A stretch of 64,000 nucleotides of DNA, taken from contig NZ_KB910516.1 of assembly GCF_000372825.1 (NCBI RefSeq), forward strand, positions 1,768,011-1,832,010, in the 5' to 3' direction. This DNA is from Methylobacterium sp. 77 (GTDB taxonomy: Bacteria; Pseudomonadota; Alphaproteobacteria; Rhizobiales; Beijerinckiaceae). This document shows, one piece after another, positions 50,623-59,333 of this stretch (its first letter is position 1; each line of letters starts with the position of its first letter). The notes beneath the pieces were generated by a model. It was not told the origin of the DNA, did not search any database, and worked only from the letters and a program-made list of their open reading frames with translations. The translations under genes and the position numbers were made by a program.

Positions 50623-51947
50623 GACGCCTGGCACCCTTGGCCCGCAGCCTGGAAGCCCGAACGGTCGCAGTCCTGCTCCTGGCCATCCTCGCCGTCCACG
50701 GCGGGGCACTGCTTCTCTATCGGCAATCCGCGACCGCCGCGGCGGACGATGCGTTCGCGCGGCAGGTCGCCAACCAGCTTACCCTGGCGCGCGAGGCGGT
50801 GCTCCGCCGCCCACAGACCGAACGCGACGCCGAGGCGAAGGCCCTGTCGTCCGCGCATTTCGAGCTGGGATGGTCGCCGACCTCGACCCTGCTCCCTGAC
50901 AGGGCCGGCGACCCGGCGATGTGGTCGCTCAGGTCCCGGATGATCGCGTCGGAGCCGAGCCTCGAACCCGGTCTCGCACTCGCGATGGACAGTGGCCACG
51001 AGGCCCTTCATCAGGAGGACCTGGGCGGTGCGCTCGCCCTGGCGGACGGGAGTTTTTTGACCTTCCGCTCGGCCCATGCACCCGGCCTCGCACGGCTCGG
51101 ATCGTGGGCCTACCTCGCGACGGCGATGGCCATCCTCGTCGGTGTCGCCGCCGTCGTTCTGATGCACCGGATCGCGGGACCGTTGCGCGACCTCACCCGC
51201 GCTACGGCCGAAATCGGGCACGGAAAGGTGGTCCCCGTGAGGGAAGCCGGCCCCGACGAGACCCGCGATATCGCCCGGGCCCTCAACGCGATGCAGGACC
51301 GCATCCATCGGCTGGTGACGGAACGGACCCAGGCCCTGGCGGCCGTCTCCCACGACCTGCGCACCCCCATCGCGCGGCTTCGCCTCCGCCTCGACGGGCT
51401 GCCCGAGGGCGGCGAGATCCGGGCGATGGGCTCGGACCTCGACGACATGCAGGCGATGGTCGATTCGACCCTGGCGTACCTTCGGGGCGACGCGGACCCG
51501 GAGCCGCGCCAGGTTGCCAACGTCGCGAGCGTCCTCATGAGCATCGCCGACACGTCCTCGGACGCTGGCCGCGAGGTCGCCTATGCGGGCCCTGGCCGCG
51601 CACTCGCGACGGTGCGCCCAGTTGCGCTGCGACGCGCGCTCGACAACGTCGTCGACAACGCCGTGCGTTACGGGACCCGCGCCTTTATTTCGCTCGACGT
51701 GGAGCCGGAAGAGCTGGTGCTCACCGTCGAGGACGATGGTCCAGGCATCCCGCCTGAAGAGGTCGCCCGCGCCTTCGAGCCGTTCACCCGCCTCGAAGCG
51801 TCGCGGAACCGCAACACCGGCGGCACCGGCCTCGGCCTGACCATCGCGCGCCGGATCGTCGAGGCGGAGGGAGGCGGCATCGCCCTATCCAATCGGTCGG
51901 GAGGCGGCCTTCGGGTCCGGATCTCCCTGCCGCGCGCCGGTCGCTGA
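50619..51947 (+). CDS. Membrane sensor histidine kinase
   Basis: This 442-residue kinase starts at a TTG overlapping the regulator's TGA (TTGA). Two TM helices (~18-35 and ~165-185) bracket a periplasmic sensor of ~130 residues. HAMP follows, then the H-box AVSHDLRTPIARLRLRLD with His245. The N-box is RALDNVVDNAVRYG and the G boxes are VEDDGPGIPPEE and GGTGLGLTIARRIVE. The periplasmic domain is not His-rich, so the ligand cannot be read off. Metal sensing is inferred from the neighbours. Confidence 0.92.
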   Translation: MRRLAPLARSLEARTVAVLLLAILAVHGGALLLYRQSATAAADDAFARQVANQLTLAREAVLRRPQTERDAEAKALSSAHFELGWSPTSTLLPDRAGDPAMWSLRSRMIASEPSLEPGLALAMDSGHEALHQEDLGGALALADGSFLTFRSAHAPGLARLGSWAYLATAMAILVGVAAVVLMHRIAGPLRDLTRATAEIGHGKVVPVREAGPDETRDIARALNAMQDRIHRLVTERTQALAAVSHDLRTPIARLRLRLDGLPEGGEIRAMGSDLDDMQAMVDSTLAYLRGDADPEPRQVANVASVLMSIADTSSDAGREVAYAGPGRALATVRPVALRRALDNVVDNAVRYGTRAFISLDVEPEELVLTVEDDGPGIPPEEVARAFEPFTRLEASRNRNTGGTGLGLTIARRIVEAEGGGIALSNRSGGGLRVRISLPRAGR

Positions 51948-52046
51948 CACACTTCGTCACGAACCAGGCGTCCGGGTGTAAAACAGGGTCGCTATCTCAG
52001 GTCTCGAAGCGGCCGCACCGGCTGCCGAACCCCAGGGATCAGAATT

Positions 52047-52304
52047 ATGAAGCGTACCATCGCCGCCCTTCTCACCCTCGGCCTACTAGCAGGCCTCTCG
52101 GCTCCCGCCTACGCCGCCGAGGACGGGCATGGGAACGCGAACAATCCCGAGCGCTCCGTGCCGAACACCGGCGGCGTGGCCGGTGGCCCGGCCCATCGCG
52201 ACGACCCGCGCGAGAGCGAGGCCCGCGAGGTCGGCAAGGACGGCAAGCCCGTCCATTCCGACAAGGATGGGCACGCCCACGGTCACTCCCACGGCAAGAA
52301 GTGA
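52047..52304 (+). CDS. Small exported His-rich protein
   Basis: This 85-residue protein has a signal peptide (MKRTIAALLTLGLLAGLSAP, cleavage after AYA). The mature chain is acidic and His-rich at the end (HSDKDGHAHGHSHGKK). It is probably a periplasmic metal-binding protein. It is the first of three such small genes between the two-component system and czcBA. Confidence 0.7.
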   Translation: MKRTIAALLTLGLLAGLSAPAYAAEDGHGNANNPERSVPNTGGVAGGPAHRDDPRESEAREVGKDGKPVHSDKDGHAHGHSHGKK

Positions 52305-52344
52305 GCGGACGACGCTGACCTCGGAAGGCCGGGAGGATGCACCG

Positions 52345-52419
52345 ATGCGTACGCTTCCCCTCCTGGTCGTCTTCGCCTTCCTTGCCGTCGGCATAGGCTA
52401 CGCCCTTGGCGGGGGATGA
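52345..52419 (+). CDS. 24-residue single-helix peptide
   Basis: The ORF starts MRTLPLLVVFAFLAVGIGYA and ends LGGG-stop, preceded by GGGAGG 8 bases from the ATG. The whole peptide is one TM helix. The strong site and position between His-rich genes favour translation; the function is unknown. Confidence 0.45.
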   Translation: MRTLPLLVVFAFLAVGIGYALGGG

Positions 52420-52442
52420 CCGGTCCGCTCCCGCCCGACGGC

Positions 52443-52478
52443 TTCACGGTACGGTAGTGCCCTCCTCGGTACCGTGAA
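52443..52478. promoter_or_regulatory. 10-bp inverted repeat with 16-bp spacer
   Basis: TTCACGGTAC (52443-52452) is the exact inverse of GTACCGTGAA (52469-52478). It lies in a 314-bp gap before the next His-rich gene. Spacing fits a dimeric regulator site or a weak terminator (no T-run). The remainder of the gap (to 52733) shows no gene. Confidence 0.5.
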
Positions 52479-52733
52479 CCGCCCGCCTCGGCCTCGTGCC
52501 GGGGCGGGCACCCCTCCCGTGGTCCTTCCAGTCTCCGCCCGACCACGAAGAGCTGTTGCGCTTCCATGCCGTAACCCGCGTGGGTGCCGCCCTGCAGGAT
52601 CGTCGTTTCGCGCACACGATCCCGCGTCGCACGAACTCCCTTGCCAAATATTCCCGAATTTCACCGGGAGCATTCGGATCGGTTTTCTCGATCCGTACGT
52701 TCCTGCGCAGTATTCGAGAGAGGGAGCCTCAAC

Positions 52734-52991
52734 ATGAAGACCAAGTTCGGAGCCATCGCCGCCATCGTGACCCTGGCCTTTTCGCCGGTCGCGGCCCTTG
52801 CGCAGCACATCGATGTCGGCCCGGGCGGCGTCAGGGTCCATGGCGACGGTCATGGTGAGCGCCACGGCGAGGGGCATCACGGGGACCGCCATGAACACCG
52901 CGAGGTCGTGCGCGAGCATCACCACCATGACGACCACCACGATGACCATCACGGCGGCGAGCGTCGCACGACGATCATCGAGCGTCACTGA
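52734..52991 (+). CDS. Small exported His/Asp-rich protein
   Basis: The ATG at 52734 follows GGGAG and gives 85 residues. The signal peptide (MKTKFGAIAAIVTLAFSPVA, cleavage at LAQ) is followed by a chain with ~25 His, including EHHHHDDHHDDHHGG. A metal-buffering role in the periplasm is likely. Confidence 0.75.
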   Translation: MKTKFGAIAAIVTLAFSPVAALAQHIDVGPGGVRVHGDGHGERHGEGHHGDRHEHREVVREHHHHDDHHDDHHGGERRTTIIERH

Positions 52992-53129
52992 GTTCTGCCG
53001 ATCCGGGATCTCGTGAACCTGTTTCACGGCGTCCCGGATATCTTCATCCACGCTTCCATGAACGGCTGTTTCAGGCTTCGTTCAACTCGGCGCGCCCATC
53101 TTGAGGCATACCCCTTTGAGGAACGAGCC

Positions 53130-53381
53130 ATGCGAGTTCGCATTCCAGCCTTGGTCGCCGTCGGCCTGATCCTGGCCCCGGCCGCCGCGTCCGCCCAATA
53201 CTATGGCGGCGACTTCGACCGGCGCGGCGGGGACGTCCACGTCGACCGCTACCATCATGGCGACCACGATGATGTCGTCATCCACCGTCCGCATCGGGAT
53301 TACGGCGACCGGGCGTTCTATGGGGAACGTCGGTACTACGGCGAGCGCCGGCACCACCACCATCACCACGACGACTATTAA
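53130..53381 (+). CDS. Small exported His/Tyr/Arg-rich protein
   Basis: The ATG at 53130 gives 83 residues: signal peptide MRVRIPALVAVGLILAPAAA, then a chain with DRYHHGDHDDVVIHRPHRDY and a terminal ERRHHHHHHDDY. It is the third His-rich exported protein in a row and shares its layout with the other two, not close sequence. Confidence 0.75.
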   Translation: MRVRIPALVAVGLILAPAAASAQYYGGDFDRRGGDVHVDRYHHGDHDDVVIHRPHRDYGDRAFYGERRYYGERRHHHHHHDDY

Positions 53382-53446
53382 GGTTCGACCCTGCCAAAGG
53401 GCCATCCGGCATGTACGGGTGGCCCTGAATCGTTCATAAGGCGACC

Positions 53447-53809
53447 ATGACCACGGGACCTCGGATCAGGGCCTACGAGACGATGCGCGGCTGGTGGGCG
53501 ACCACCGTGCGAGTGCTCTCGCTCGTCTTGGTCCTGGCGCTCGTCGTCCCGGGCGCGATCCATTCCGCCGAGGCCCACCGGTCCGTTGGTCACGAACTGT
53601 CCGTGTCCGCACCAACCCTGGCAGCCGCCGTCGATCACTCCGATGCCTGCCCCGCCTGCCATGCCACCTGCGGCTGCCATCAGGCACTCAGCGTCGACGG
53701 GACGCCGGCCCTACCGCCCCGCGGGACGGGGCGTGCCTCCTACGCGACCGTGACCACACCCATCGGATCGGTCTCGCCCGACCGCCAACCCAGGCCGCCT
53801 CGCGCCTGA
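53447..53809 (+). CDS. CzcI-like/DUF2946-like periplasmic protein with Cys-His cluster
   Basis: This 120-residue protein has a hydrophobic N-terminal helix (VRVLSLVLVLALVVPGAI) and then a short region with HSDACPACHATCGCHQAL, a dense Cys/His metal-binding patch. Position just ahead of czcBA and the small size match CzcI, a periplasmic regulator-like protein of czc operons. The Pro-rich C-terminus is poorly conserved. Confidence 0.6.
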   Translation: MTTGPRIRAYETMRGWWATTVRVLSLVLVLALVVPGAIHSAEAHRSVGHELSVSAPTLAAAVDHSDACPACHATCGCHQALSVDGTPALPPRGTGRASYATVTTPIGSVSPDRQPRPPRA

Positions 53810-53953
53810 GGCGACGCCGCCACGTCCGTGGCGCGTCCCGGCCGGCCCCACACGGGTCACGGCTGCCTCTAATTCGCGAAATACCCAGTACGGGACCGTT
53901 TCCCGCCGCCTAAGCGGCCGTGCGACGTCCCGGTCGGAACCCGGCCCATTCCC

Positions 53954-55357
53954 ATGCGTGCATTCCTTTCCGTGGCTTTCCTGGCCATCGGCATCGTCAT
54001 CGGCGGTGCCTTCCCCCGTGTGTCCGAGGTCGTGCAGGGCGCCCTCGCGGCCGCCGGCCTCACGAACGCCCGGGCGACGCCCCCAACCAATGCGGCCGTT
54101 ACCAGGCCGGTGACACCCGCAGCCGACGATGGGCACGGTCACGGCGACCATGGCCACGAGCATGCCGACGGCGAGCCCAAGCCTTCCGGCGAGCACAAGC
54201 ACTCCGAGGGAGAGGCCAAGCCCGAAGCCGGTGGCCACAAGCACGCCGAGGGCGAGGCGAACGGCCACGACGAGGAGGGCGAGGGCAAGATCAAGATGAC
54301 GGCCGAGCAGGCCGCCGAGCAGGACATCGAGCTGGCGATGGTCGAGGGCGGGATTCTCTCGCGCCATTTGCTGGTGCCCGGCACCATCGCGCAGGACGCC
54401 GACCGGATCGCACGCGTTCCCGTGCGGGTCGTCGGCACCGTGTCCGAAATGCGCAAGCGCCTCGGCGAGGAGGTCGCCAAGGGCGAGGTCGTGGCCGTAC
54501 TCGACAGCCGCGAGGTCGCCGAGGCCAAGAGCGACTTCCTCACCGCGACGGTCAAGGCTGACCTGGAGAAGACGAACTTCGACCGCCAGCAGGCCCTCTG
54601 GGACAAGCGGATCTCCGCGGAATCGGCATTCCTGAACGCGAAGGCCGCCTACTCGGAGGCGACGCTCAGGGTCGATCTCGCGCGCCAGAAGCTGTCGGCC
54701 CTTGGCCTGAACGCCGCCGAGGTGGCGACGTCCGCCAGGAAGGACGAGACCACGCCGAACCTGTCGAGCCTACGCCGCTACGAATTGAAGTCACCCCTCG
54801 CCGGGCGGGTGGTCGAGCGCAAGGTCGACGTCGGCACCGCCGTGGGCAAGGAAGGCGACCCGGCCGACGTCTACACGGTCGCCGACCTGTCCTCGGTGTG
54901 GATCGAGCTCGCGGTTCCGACCACCGAACTCTCGAAGGTCCGCGAGGGTGCCAAGGTGACCATCGTCGGCGACGCCGCCGCCCGCGGCGAGGGCAAGGTG
55001 GTGTTCGTCAGTCCCATCCTCAACCCGGAGACGCGCTCGGCTCGGGTCATCGTCGCCCTGCCGAACAAGGACATGGCCTGGCGGCCCGGCACCTTCGTCA
55101 CCACCGAGGTCGAGATCGCCCAGGACAAGGTCAAGGTGCGGCTGCCCAAGTCCGCCATCCAGACCATCGGCGGCGAGAAGGTCGCCTTCGTGCGGACCCC
55201 GGAGGGCTTCGAGCGCCGGGACGTGACTCTCGGCAGGGCCGACGATGACGCCTTCGAGATCCTTACCGGCCTCAATCCCGGGGAAGAGGTCGCTGTGGCC
55301 AACTCCTTTGTCCTGAAGGCCGAGCTCGGCAAGGCCGAAGCCGACCACGCGCACTGA
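53954..55357 (+). CDS. czcB: HME-RND periplasmic adaptor CzcB
   Basis: This 467-residue membrane fusion protein starts MRAFLSVAFLAIGIVIGGAF. Residues ~58-115 form a His/Glu/Lys-rich metal-binding insert (DDGHGHGDHGHEHADGE). The barrel-sandwich and helical hairpin follow (RVPVRVVGTVSEMRKRLGEE; LKSPLAGRVVERKVDVGTAV), then the beta-barrel and C-terminal domain. It links the CzcA pump to an outer-membrane channel. It lies 11 bp upstream of czcA. Confidence 0.9.
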   Translation: MRAFLSVAFLAIGIVIGGAFPRVSEVVQGALAAAGLTNARATPPTNAAVTRPVTPAADDGHGHGDHGHEHADGEPKPSGEHKHSEGEAKPEAGGHKHAEGEANGHDEEGEGKIKMTAEQAAEQDIELAMVEGGILSRHLLVPGTIAQDADRIARVPVRVVGTVSEMRKRLGEEVAKGEVVAVLDSREVAEAKSDFLTATVKADLEKTNFDRQQALWDKRISAESAFLNAKAAYSEATLRVDLARQKLSALGLNAAEVATSARKDETTPNLSSLRRYELKSPLAGRVVERKVDVGTAVGKEGDPADVYTVADLSSVWIELAVPTTELSKVREGAKVTIVGDAAARGEGKVVFVSPILNPETRSARVIVALPNKDMAWRPGTFVTTEVEIAQDKVKVRLPKSAIQTIGGEKVAFVRTPEGFERRDVTLGRADDDAFEILTGLNPGEEVAVANSFVLKAELGKAEADHAH

Positions 55358-55368
55358 GGGCGGCCATC

Positions 55369-58300
55369 ATGATCTCGAAGATCCTCGACTTCTCTGTCCA
55401 CCAGCGCTGGCTCGTGGTGCTTCTGTCGCTGCTGGCGGCAGGGTTCGGTGTGTTCTCGCTGACCAAGCTCCCCATCGACGCGGTGCCAGACATCACCAAC
55501 AACCAAGTCCAGATCAACACCACGGCGCCCTCGTTGTCGCCGGTCGATATCGAAAAAATCATCACGTATCAGGTCGAGACGGCACTCGCGGGCATCAAGG
55601 GGCTGGAATACACCCGCTCGCTCTCACGAAACGGGTTCTCCCAGGTCACTGCCGTCTTCTCCGAGACGACGGACATCTACTTCGCCCGCCAACAGGTTGC
55701 TGAGCGCCTTCAGGAGGCTGAGGCGGCGATGCCGTCCGGGGTTGAGCCGCGCATGGGGCCAATCTCGACCGGGCTCGGCGAGATCTACATGTGGTCGGTG
55801 CACTACGCGAAGCCCGGGGAGCGCAAGGTCTCGCCCGTCGGTAAGCCCGGCTGGCAGTCGGACGAAAGCTATCTTACCCCCGAGGGCCAGAGGCTGAGGA
55901 CAGAGCTCGAACGCACAGCCTATCTGCGCACGGTCCAGGACTGGATCATCCGTCCCCAGGTGAAGACCGTGCGGGGCGTGGCCGGCGTCGACGGCATCGG
56001 CGGCTTCGAGAAGCAGTACCATGTCCAGCCCGATCCAATGAGGCTGACCGCCCTCGACCTGTCATTCGCCGACATCGGCCGTGCGCTGGAAGCCAACAAC
56101 GCCAACCAGGGTGCGCGCTACCTGGAGGACAACGGCGAGGGCTACGTCGTGCGCGCCGCTGGCCGCCTGGAGACCATGGAGGACATCGGTTCGGTCGTCG
56201 TGACCACGCGCGGCGGCGTGCCGGTGCGTATCTCCGACATCGCTGAGGTCCGTATCGGGCGCGACCTGCGCACCGGCTCGGGCAGCGAGGACGGGCAGGA
56301 AGTTGTCATCGGCACCGCACTGATGCTCATCGGCGAGAACAGCCGCACCGTGGCCGCCGCCGTCGATGCACGCATGACCGAGATCCGGCGCACGCTCCCG
56401 CCGGGTATCGAGGTCCAGACGGTCCTCAATCGCACCGTCCTCGTCGAGGCCACCATCCGGACGGTGGCGAAGAACCTAGCCGAGGGCGCCGCCCTCGTCG
56501 TCGTCGTCCTGTTCCTATTGCTGGGCAACATCCGCGCAGCCATCGTCACGGCGCTGGTCATCCCGGTGGCGATGCTGATGACCATGACCGGCATGGTCCA
56601 GGGCCGCATCAGCGCTAACCTGATGAGCCTCGGTGCCCTCGACTTCGGCCTCATCGTCGATGGGGCCGTCATCATCACCGAGAACGCCCTGCGCCACCTC
56701 GCCGAGAGACAGGCGGAGCTCGGGCGCAAGCTCGAACTGGAGGAGCGCCTCGCTACCGTACGGGCCTCGGCCGAGGAGATGATCAAGCCGAGCCTCTACG
56801 GGCAGGCCATCATCATCCTCGTCTACGTGCCGCTCCTGACTTTCACCGGGGTCGAGGGCAAGATGTTCGAGCCGATGGCGCTCACCGTCATCATCGCTCT
56901 GGTCGCGGCCTTCGTCCTGTCGCTCACCTTCGTGCCGGCGATGATCGCCATCGTCATCACTGGCCGGGTCACCGAGACCGACAACCTCTTCGTCCGGGCG
57001 ATCAAGGCTGCCTACCGTCCGGTCCTCGGGGCCGCCCTACGCGTGCCCATGCTGTTCGTCGCGGCCGCGCTCGTACTCCTTGTCGGCGCCGGCTTCCTGT
57101 TCAAGGGGCTGGGGCAGGAGTTCATTCCGCAACTTGACGAGAAGAGCATCGCGCTAAACGCCCAACGCATCCCGTCGACCTCCCTGACGCAGTCGCAGGC
57201 GATGCAGTTGAAGGTGGAGCAGGCCATCAGCCGATTCCCCCAGGTCGCCTACGTCTTCTCGAAGACCGGCACCGCGGAGGTCGCCTCTGACCCGATGCCG
57301 CCGAGCTCGTCCGACACCTTCGTCATCCTGAAGCCGCAGGAGGAATGGCCCGACCCGGACCTGTCCAAGGCCGAGTTGCAGGAGCAGATCGAAAAGGCCC
57401 TCGGGGCGCTCGCTGGCAACGTCTACGAGTTCTCCCAGCCGATCCAGCTTCGCTTCAATGAGCTGCTGGCCGGCACCCGCGGCGACCTTGCGGTTAAGGT
57501 GTTCGGCGAGGAGTTCGAGCCGATGCTCAAGGCCGCAAACCAGGTCGCTACGATCCTGCGCGGGACCGAGGGCGCCGACGACGTCAAGGTCGAGCAGACT
57601 GCTGGCTTGCCGTTCCTAGAAATCAAGATCAACAAGACCGAGGCCGCACGCCTCGGCCTGAGCACATCGGCCATCCAGGAGGTCGTCGGCGCGGCTATTG
57701 GCGGCCGCGAGGCCGGAATGGTGTTCGAGGGCGACCGGCGCTTCCCCATCGTGGTGCGCCTGAACGACAAGGTGCGAGAGGATCGTGAGGCCCTAGAGAA
57801 CATCCCGATCCCGCTGCTTCCCGGGCTCAACGGTCGAGCATCCTCCGTACTGCTGAAGCAGGTCGCCAGCTTCTCGGTAACAGAGGGCCCCAACCAGATC
57901 TCGCGCGAGAACGGCCGGCGCCGAGTCGTAGTCACTGCCAACGTGCGCGGCCGCGACATCGGCTCGCTCGTGGCCGAGGCCCAGGCCAAGGTGGCGTCTG
58001 GGGTCTCGCTCCCGGCCGGCTACTACGTCACTTGGGGTGGCCAGTTTGAGAACCTGGCCTCGGCGCGCCAGCGCCTGATGGTGGTGGTGCCGGTCTGCTT
58101 CTTCCTGATCTTCCTGCTGCTGTTCTCGGCCCTGAACTCGGCCCGGGACGCTCTCCTGGTGTTCAGCGCCGTGCCCCTGGCGCTCACCGGTGGCATCGCG
58201 GCCCTATGGCTGCGGGGCATGCCGTTCTCGGTGCCCGCGGCCGTTGGCTTTATCGCCCTGTCCGGGGTGGCGGTGCTCAACGGCCTCGTGATGCTGACCT

Positions 58301-58611
58301 ACATCAAGCAGCTCATCGCCGATGGGCGTCCGCAGCGTGAGGCTATCCTGGAGGGCGCCATGACCCGGCTTCGTCCGGTGGCAATGACCGCCCTAGTGGC
58401 GTCCCTCGGGTTCGTGCCGATGGCGCTGGCGACCGAGACCGGTGCCGAGATCCAGCGTCCGCTGGCGACCGTCGTCATCGGCGGCCTTATCTCGGCGACC
58501 CTGCTGACCCTCGTCGTCCTGCCGGCCCTCTACGCCAAGTTCGCAGGGAAGATCGTCGTAAGGAAGGATCGGCCCATGCCGGTCCAACCGCACCTCCGGG
58601 CCGCCGAGTAG
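55369..58611 (+). CDS. czcA: HME-RND heavy-metal efflux pump CzcA
   Basis: This 1080-residue protein has the 12-TM RND layout with two large periplasmic loops. TM4 carries the HME signature DFGLIVDGAVIITEN, with Asp425, Asp431 and Glu438. That is the same 6- and 7-residue spacing as the Asp-Asp-Glu proton relay of CzcA, and indicates Zn/Co/Cd rather than Cu/Ag specificity. It exports metal from the periplasm or cytoplasm with CzcB. No czcC lies in this cluster, so the outer-membrane partner must come from elsewhere. Confidence 0.93.
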   Translation: MISKILDFSVHQRWLVVLLSLLAAGFGVFSLTKLPIDAVPDITNNQVQINTTAPSLSPVDIEKIITYQVETALAGIKGLEYTRSLSRNGFSQVTAVFSETTDIYFARQQVAERLQEAEAAMPSGVEPRMGPISTGLGEIYMWSVHYAKPGERKVSPVGKPGWQSDESYLTPEGQRLRTELERTAYLRTVQDWIIRPQVKTVRGVAGVDGIGGFEKQYHVQPDPMRLTALDLSFADIGRALEANNANQGARYLEDNGEGYVVRAAGRLETMEDIGSVVVTTRGGVPVRISDIAEVRIGRDLRTGSGSEDGQEVVIGTALMLIGENSRTVAAAVDARMTEIRRTLPPGIEVQTVLNRTVLVEATIRTVAKNLAEGAALVVVVLFLLLGNIRAAIVTALVIPVAMLMTMTGMVQGRISANLMSLGALDFGLIVDGAVIITENALRHLAERQAELGRKLELEERLATVRASAEEMIKPSLYGQAIIILVYVPLLTFTGVEGKMFEPMALTVIIALVAAFVLSLTFVPAMIAIVITGRVTETDNLFVRAIKAAYRPVLGAALRVPMLFVAAALVLLVGAGFLFKGLGQEFIPQLDEKSIALNAQRIPSTSLTQSQAMQLKVEQAISRFPQVAYVFSKTGTAEVASDPMPPSSSDTFVILKPQEEWPDPDLSKAELQEQIEKALGALAGNVYEFSQPIQLRFNELLAGTRGDLAVKVFGEEFEPMLKAANQVATILRGTEGADDVKVEQTAGLPFLEIKINKTEAARLGLSTSAIQEVVGAAIGGREAGMVFEGDRRFPIVVRLNDKVREDREALENIPIPLLPGLNGRASSVLLKQVASFSVTEGPNQISRENGRRRVVVTANVRGRDIGSLVAEAQAKVASGVSLPAGYYVTWGGQFENLASARQRLMVVVPVCFFLIFLLLFSALNSARDALLVFSAVPLALTGGIAALWLRGMPFSVPAAVGFIALSGVAVLNGLVMLTYIKQLIADGRPQREAILEGAMTRLRPVAMTALVASLGFVPMALATETGAEIQRPLATVVIGGLISATLLTLVVLPALYAKFAGKIVVRKDRPMPVQPHLRAAE

Positions 58612-58620
58612 GAGGGCCGG

Positions 58621-58836
58621 ATGAGTAAGAAGTTAGGTCGAGCCACGGCTCACTGGGGCGCTAAGGGTGGGCGTCGCAGACGCCACGTCAGGACGCATGT
58701 CCGTAAAGCGGCCCGGCATACGTTCTGGCTCGTGATGCTGGGCGTCCCGGCCTGCGTGTACCTTCTTTACTGCCTCTGCCACATCGGTGGGGAGCCGCAT
58801 TTCCACCTGACCCCAACGAACCTCAGGCATCCTTAG
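58621..58836 (+). CDS. Small basic membrane protein downstream of czcA
   Basis: This 71-residue protein has a GGAGGG site directly before the ATG. An Arg/Lys/His-rich N-terminus (GGRRRRHVRTHVRKAARHTF) precedes one TM helix (WLVMLGVPACVYLLYCLCHI) with three Cys, and the tail is GGEPHFHLTPTN. It is probably co-expressed with czcA (9-bp gap) and could bind metal at the membrane. Unknown family. Confidence 0.55.
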   Translation: MSKKLGRATAHWGAKGGRRRRHVRTHVRKAARHTFWLVMLGVPACVYLLYCLCHIGGEPHFHLTPTNLRHP

Positions 58837-59252
58837 GACAGCTCCCCGTGGGGGGACAACGCCTCGATGATGCGGCAGTCGGCGACCGACCCGCATCCGC
58901 ATTGACCAATAACGTCGCGCAGTTCGTGGGCAAGCCGGGTTAGGTCGGAGAGTTTGCGCTCGACCTCCGCCAGGTGCGCGCGGGCGATGGTATCGACTTC
59001 GGTGCAGGAACGCTTGCGGTCGTCGGCTAAAGCGAGAAGCTCCCTGACCTGGTCCAGCGTGAAGCCAAGGTCCCGTCCACGTCTGATGAAGCCCAGACGA
59101 CGCAGGTGCTCGGTACCGTAGAGGCGGTAATTGCCCGCCGACCGCGCCGGCGCCGGCAAAAGGTTGACCTTCTCGTACCAGCGGATTGTCTCAACGCTGG
59201 TGTTCGTCGCCGCCGCCAAATCGCCGATGGTCATGGAGGATGTGTGCGCCAT
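58833..59252 (-). CDS. MerR-family metal-responsive regulator (ZntR/CadR/PbrR type)
   Basis: This 139-residue protein has an N-terminal winged HTH (TIGDLAAATNTSVETIRWYE) and the long dimerisation helix. Metal-site cysteines are at 83 (RSCTEV) and in a C-terminal loop at 118, 120 and 126 (QCGCGSVADC). It has no Cys matching PbrR Cys14, so it is closer to ZntR/CadR-like sensors. It is divergent from the P1B ATPase, with a MerR operator-promoter between. ATG 59234 is an alternative start. Confidence 0.9.
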   Translation of the reverse strand: MAHTSSMTIGDLAAATNTSVETIRWYEKVNLLPAPARSAGNYRLYGTEHLRRLGFIRRGRDLGFTLDQVRELLALADDRKRSCTEVDTIARAHLAEVERKLSDLTRLAHELRDVIGQCGCGSVADCRIIEALSPHGELS

Positions 59253-59256
59253 GGCC

Positions 59257-59287
59257 TTGACCCTGTAGTTGCTACAGGGCGCATGTA
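59257..59287 (+). promoter_or_regulatory. MerR-type operator-promoter of the P1B ATPase gene
   Basis: A -35 box TTGACC (59257-59262) overlaps a perfect dyad, CCCTGTAG-TTG-CTACAGGG (59261-59279). A poor -10-like CATGTA lies 19 bp downstream of the -35. The over-long spacer with a centred dyad is the hallmark of MerR-activated promoters. It drives the ATPase and, in reverse, probably limits the regulator gene. Confidence 0.85.
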
Positions 59288-59333
59288 GGTTCTCCGACCC
59301 GTCGGCACGAGGCCCAGGTCGACGGAGCTTGCC

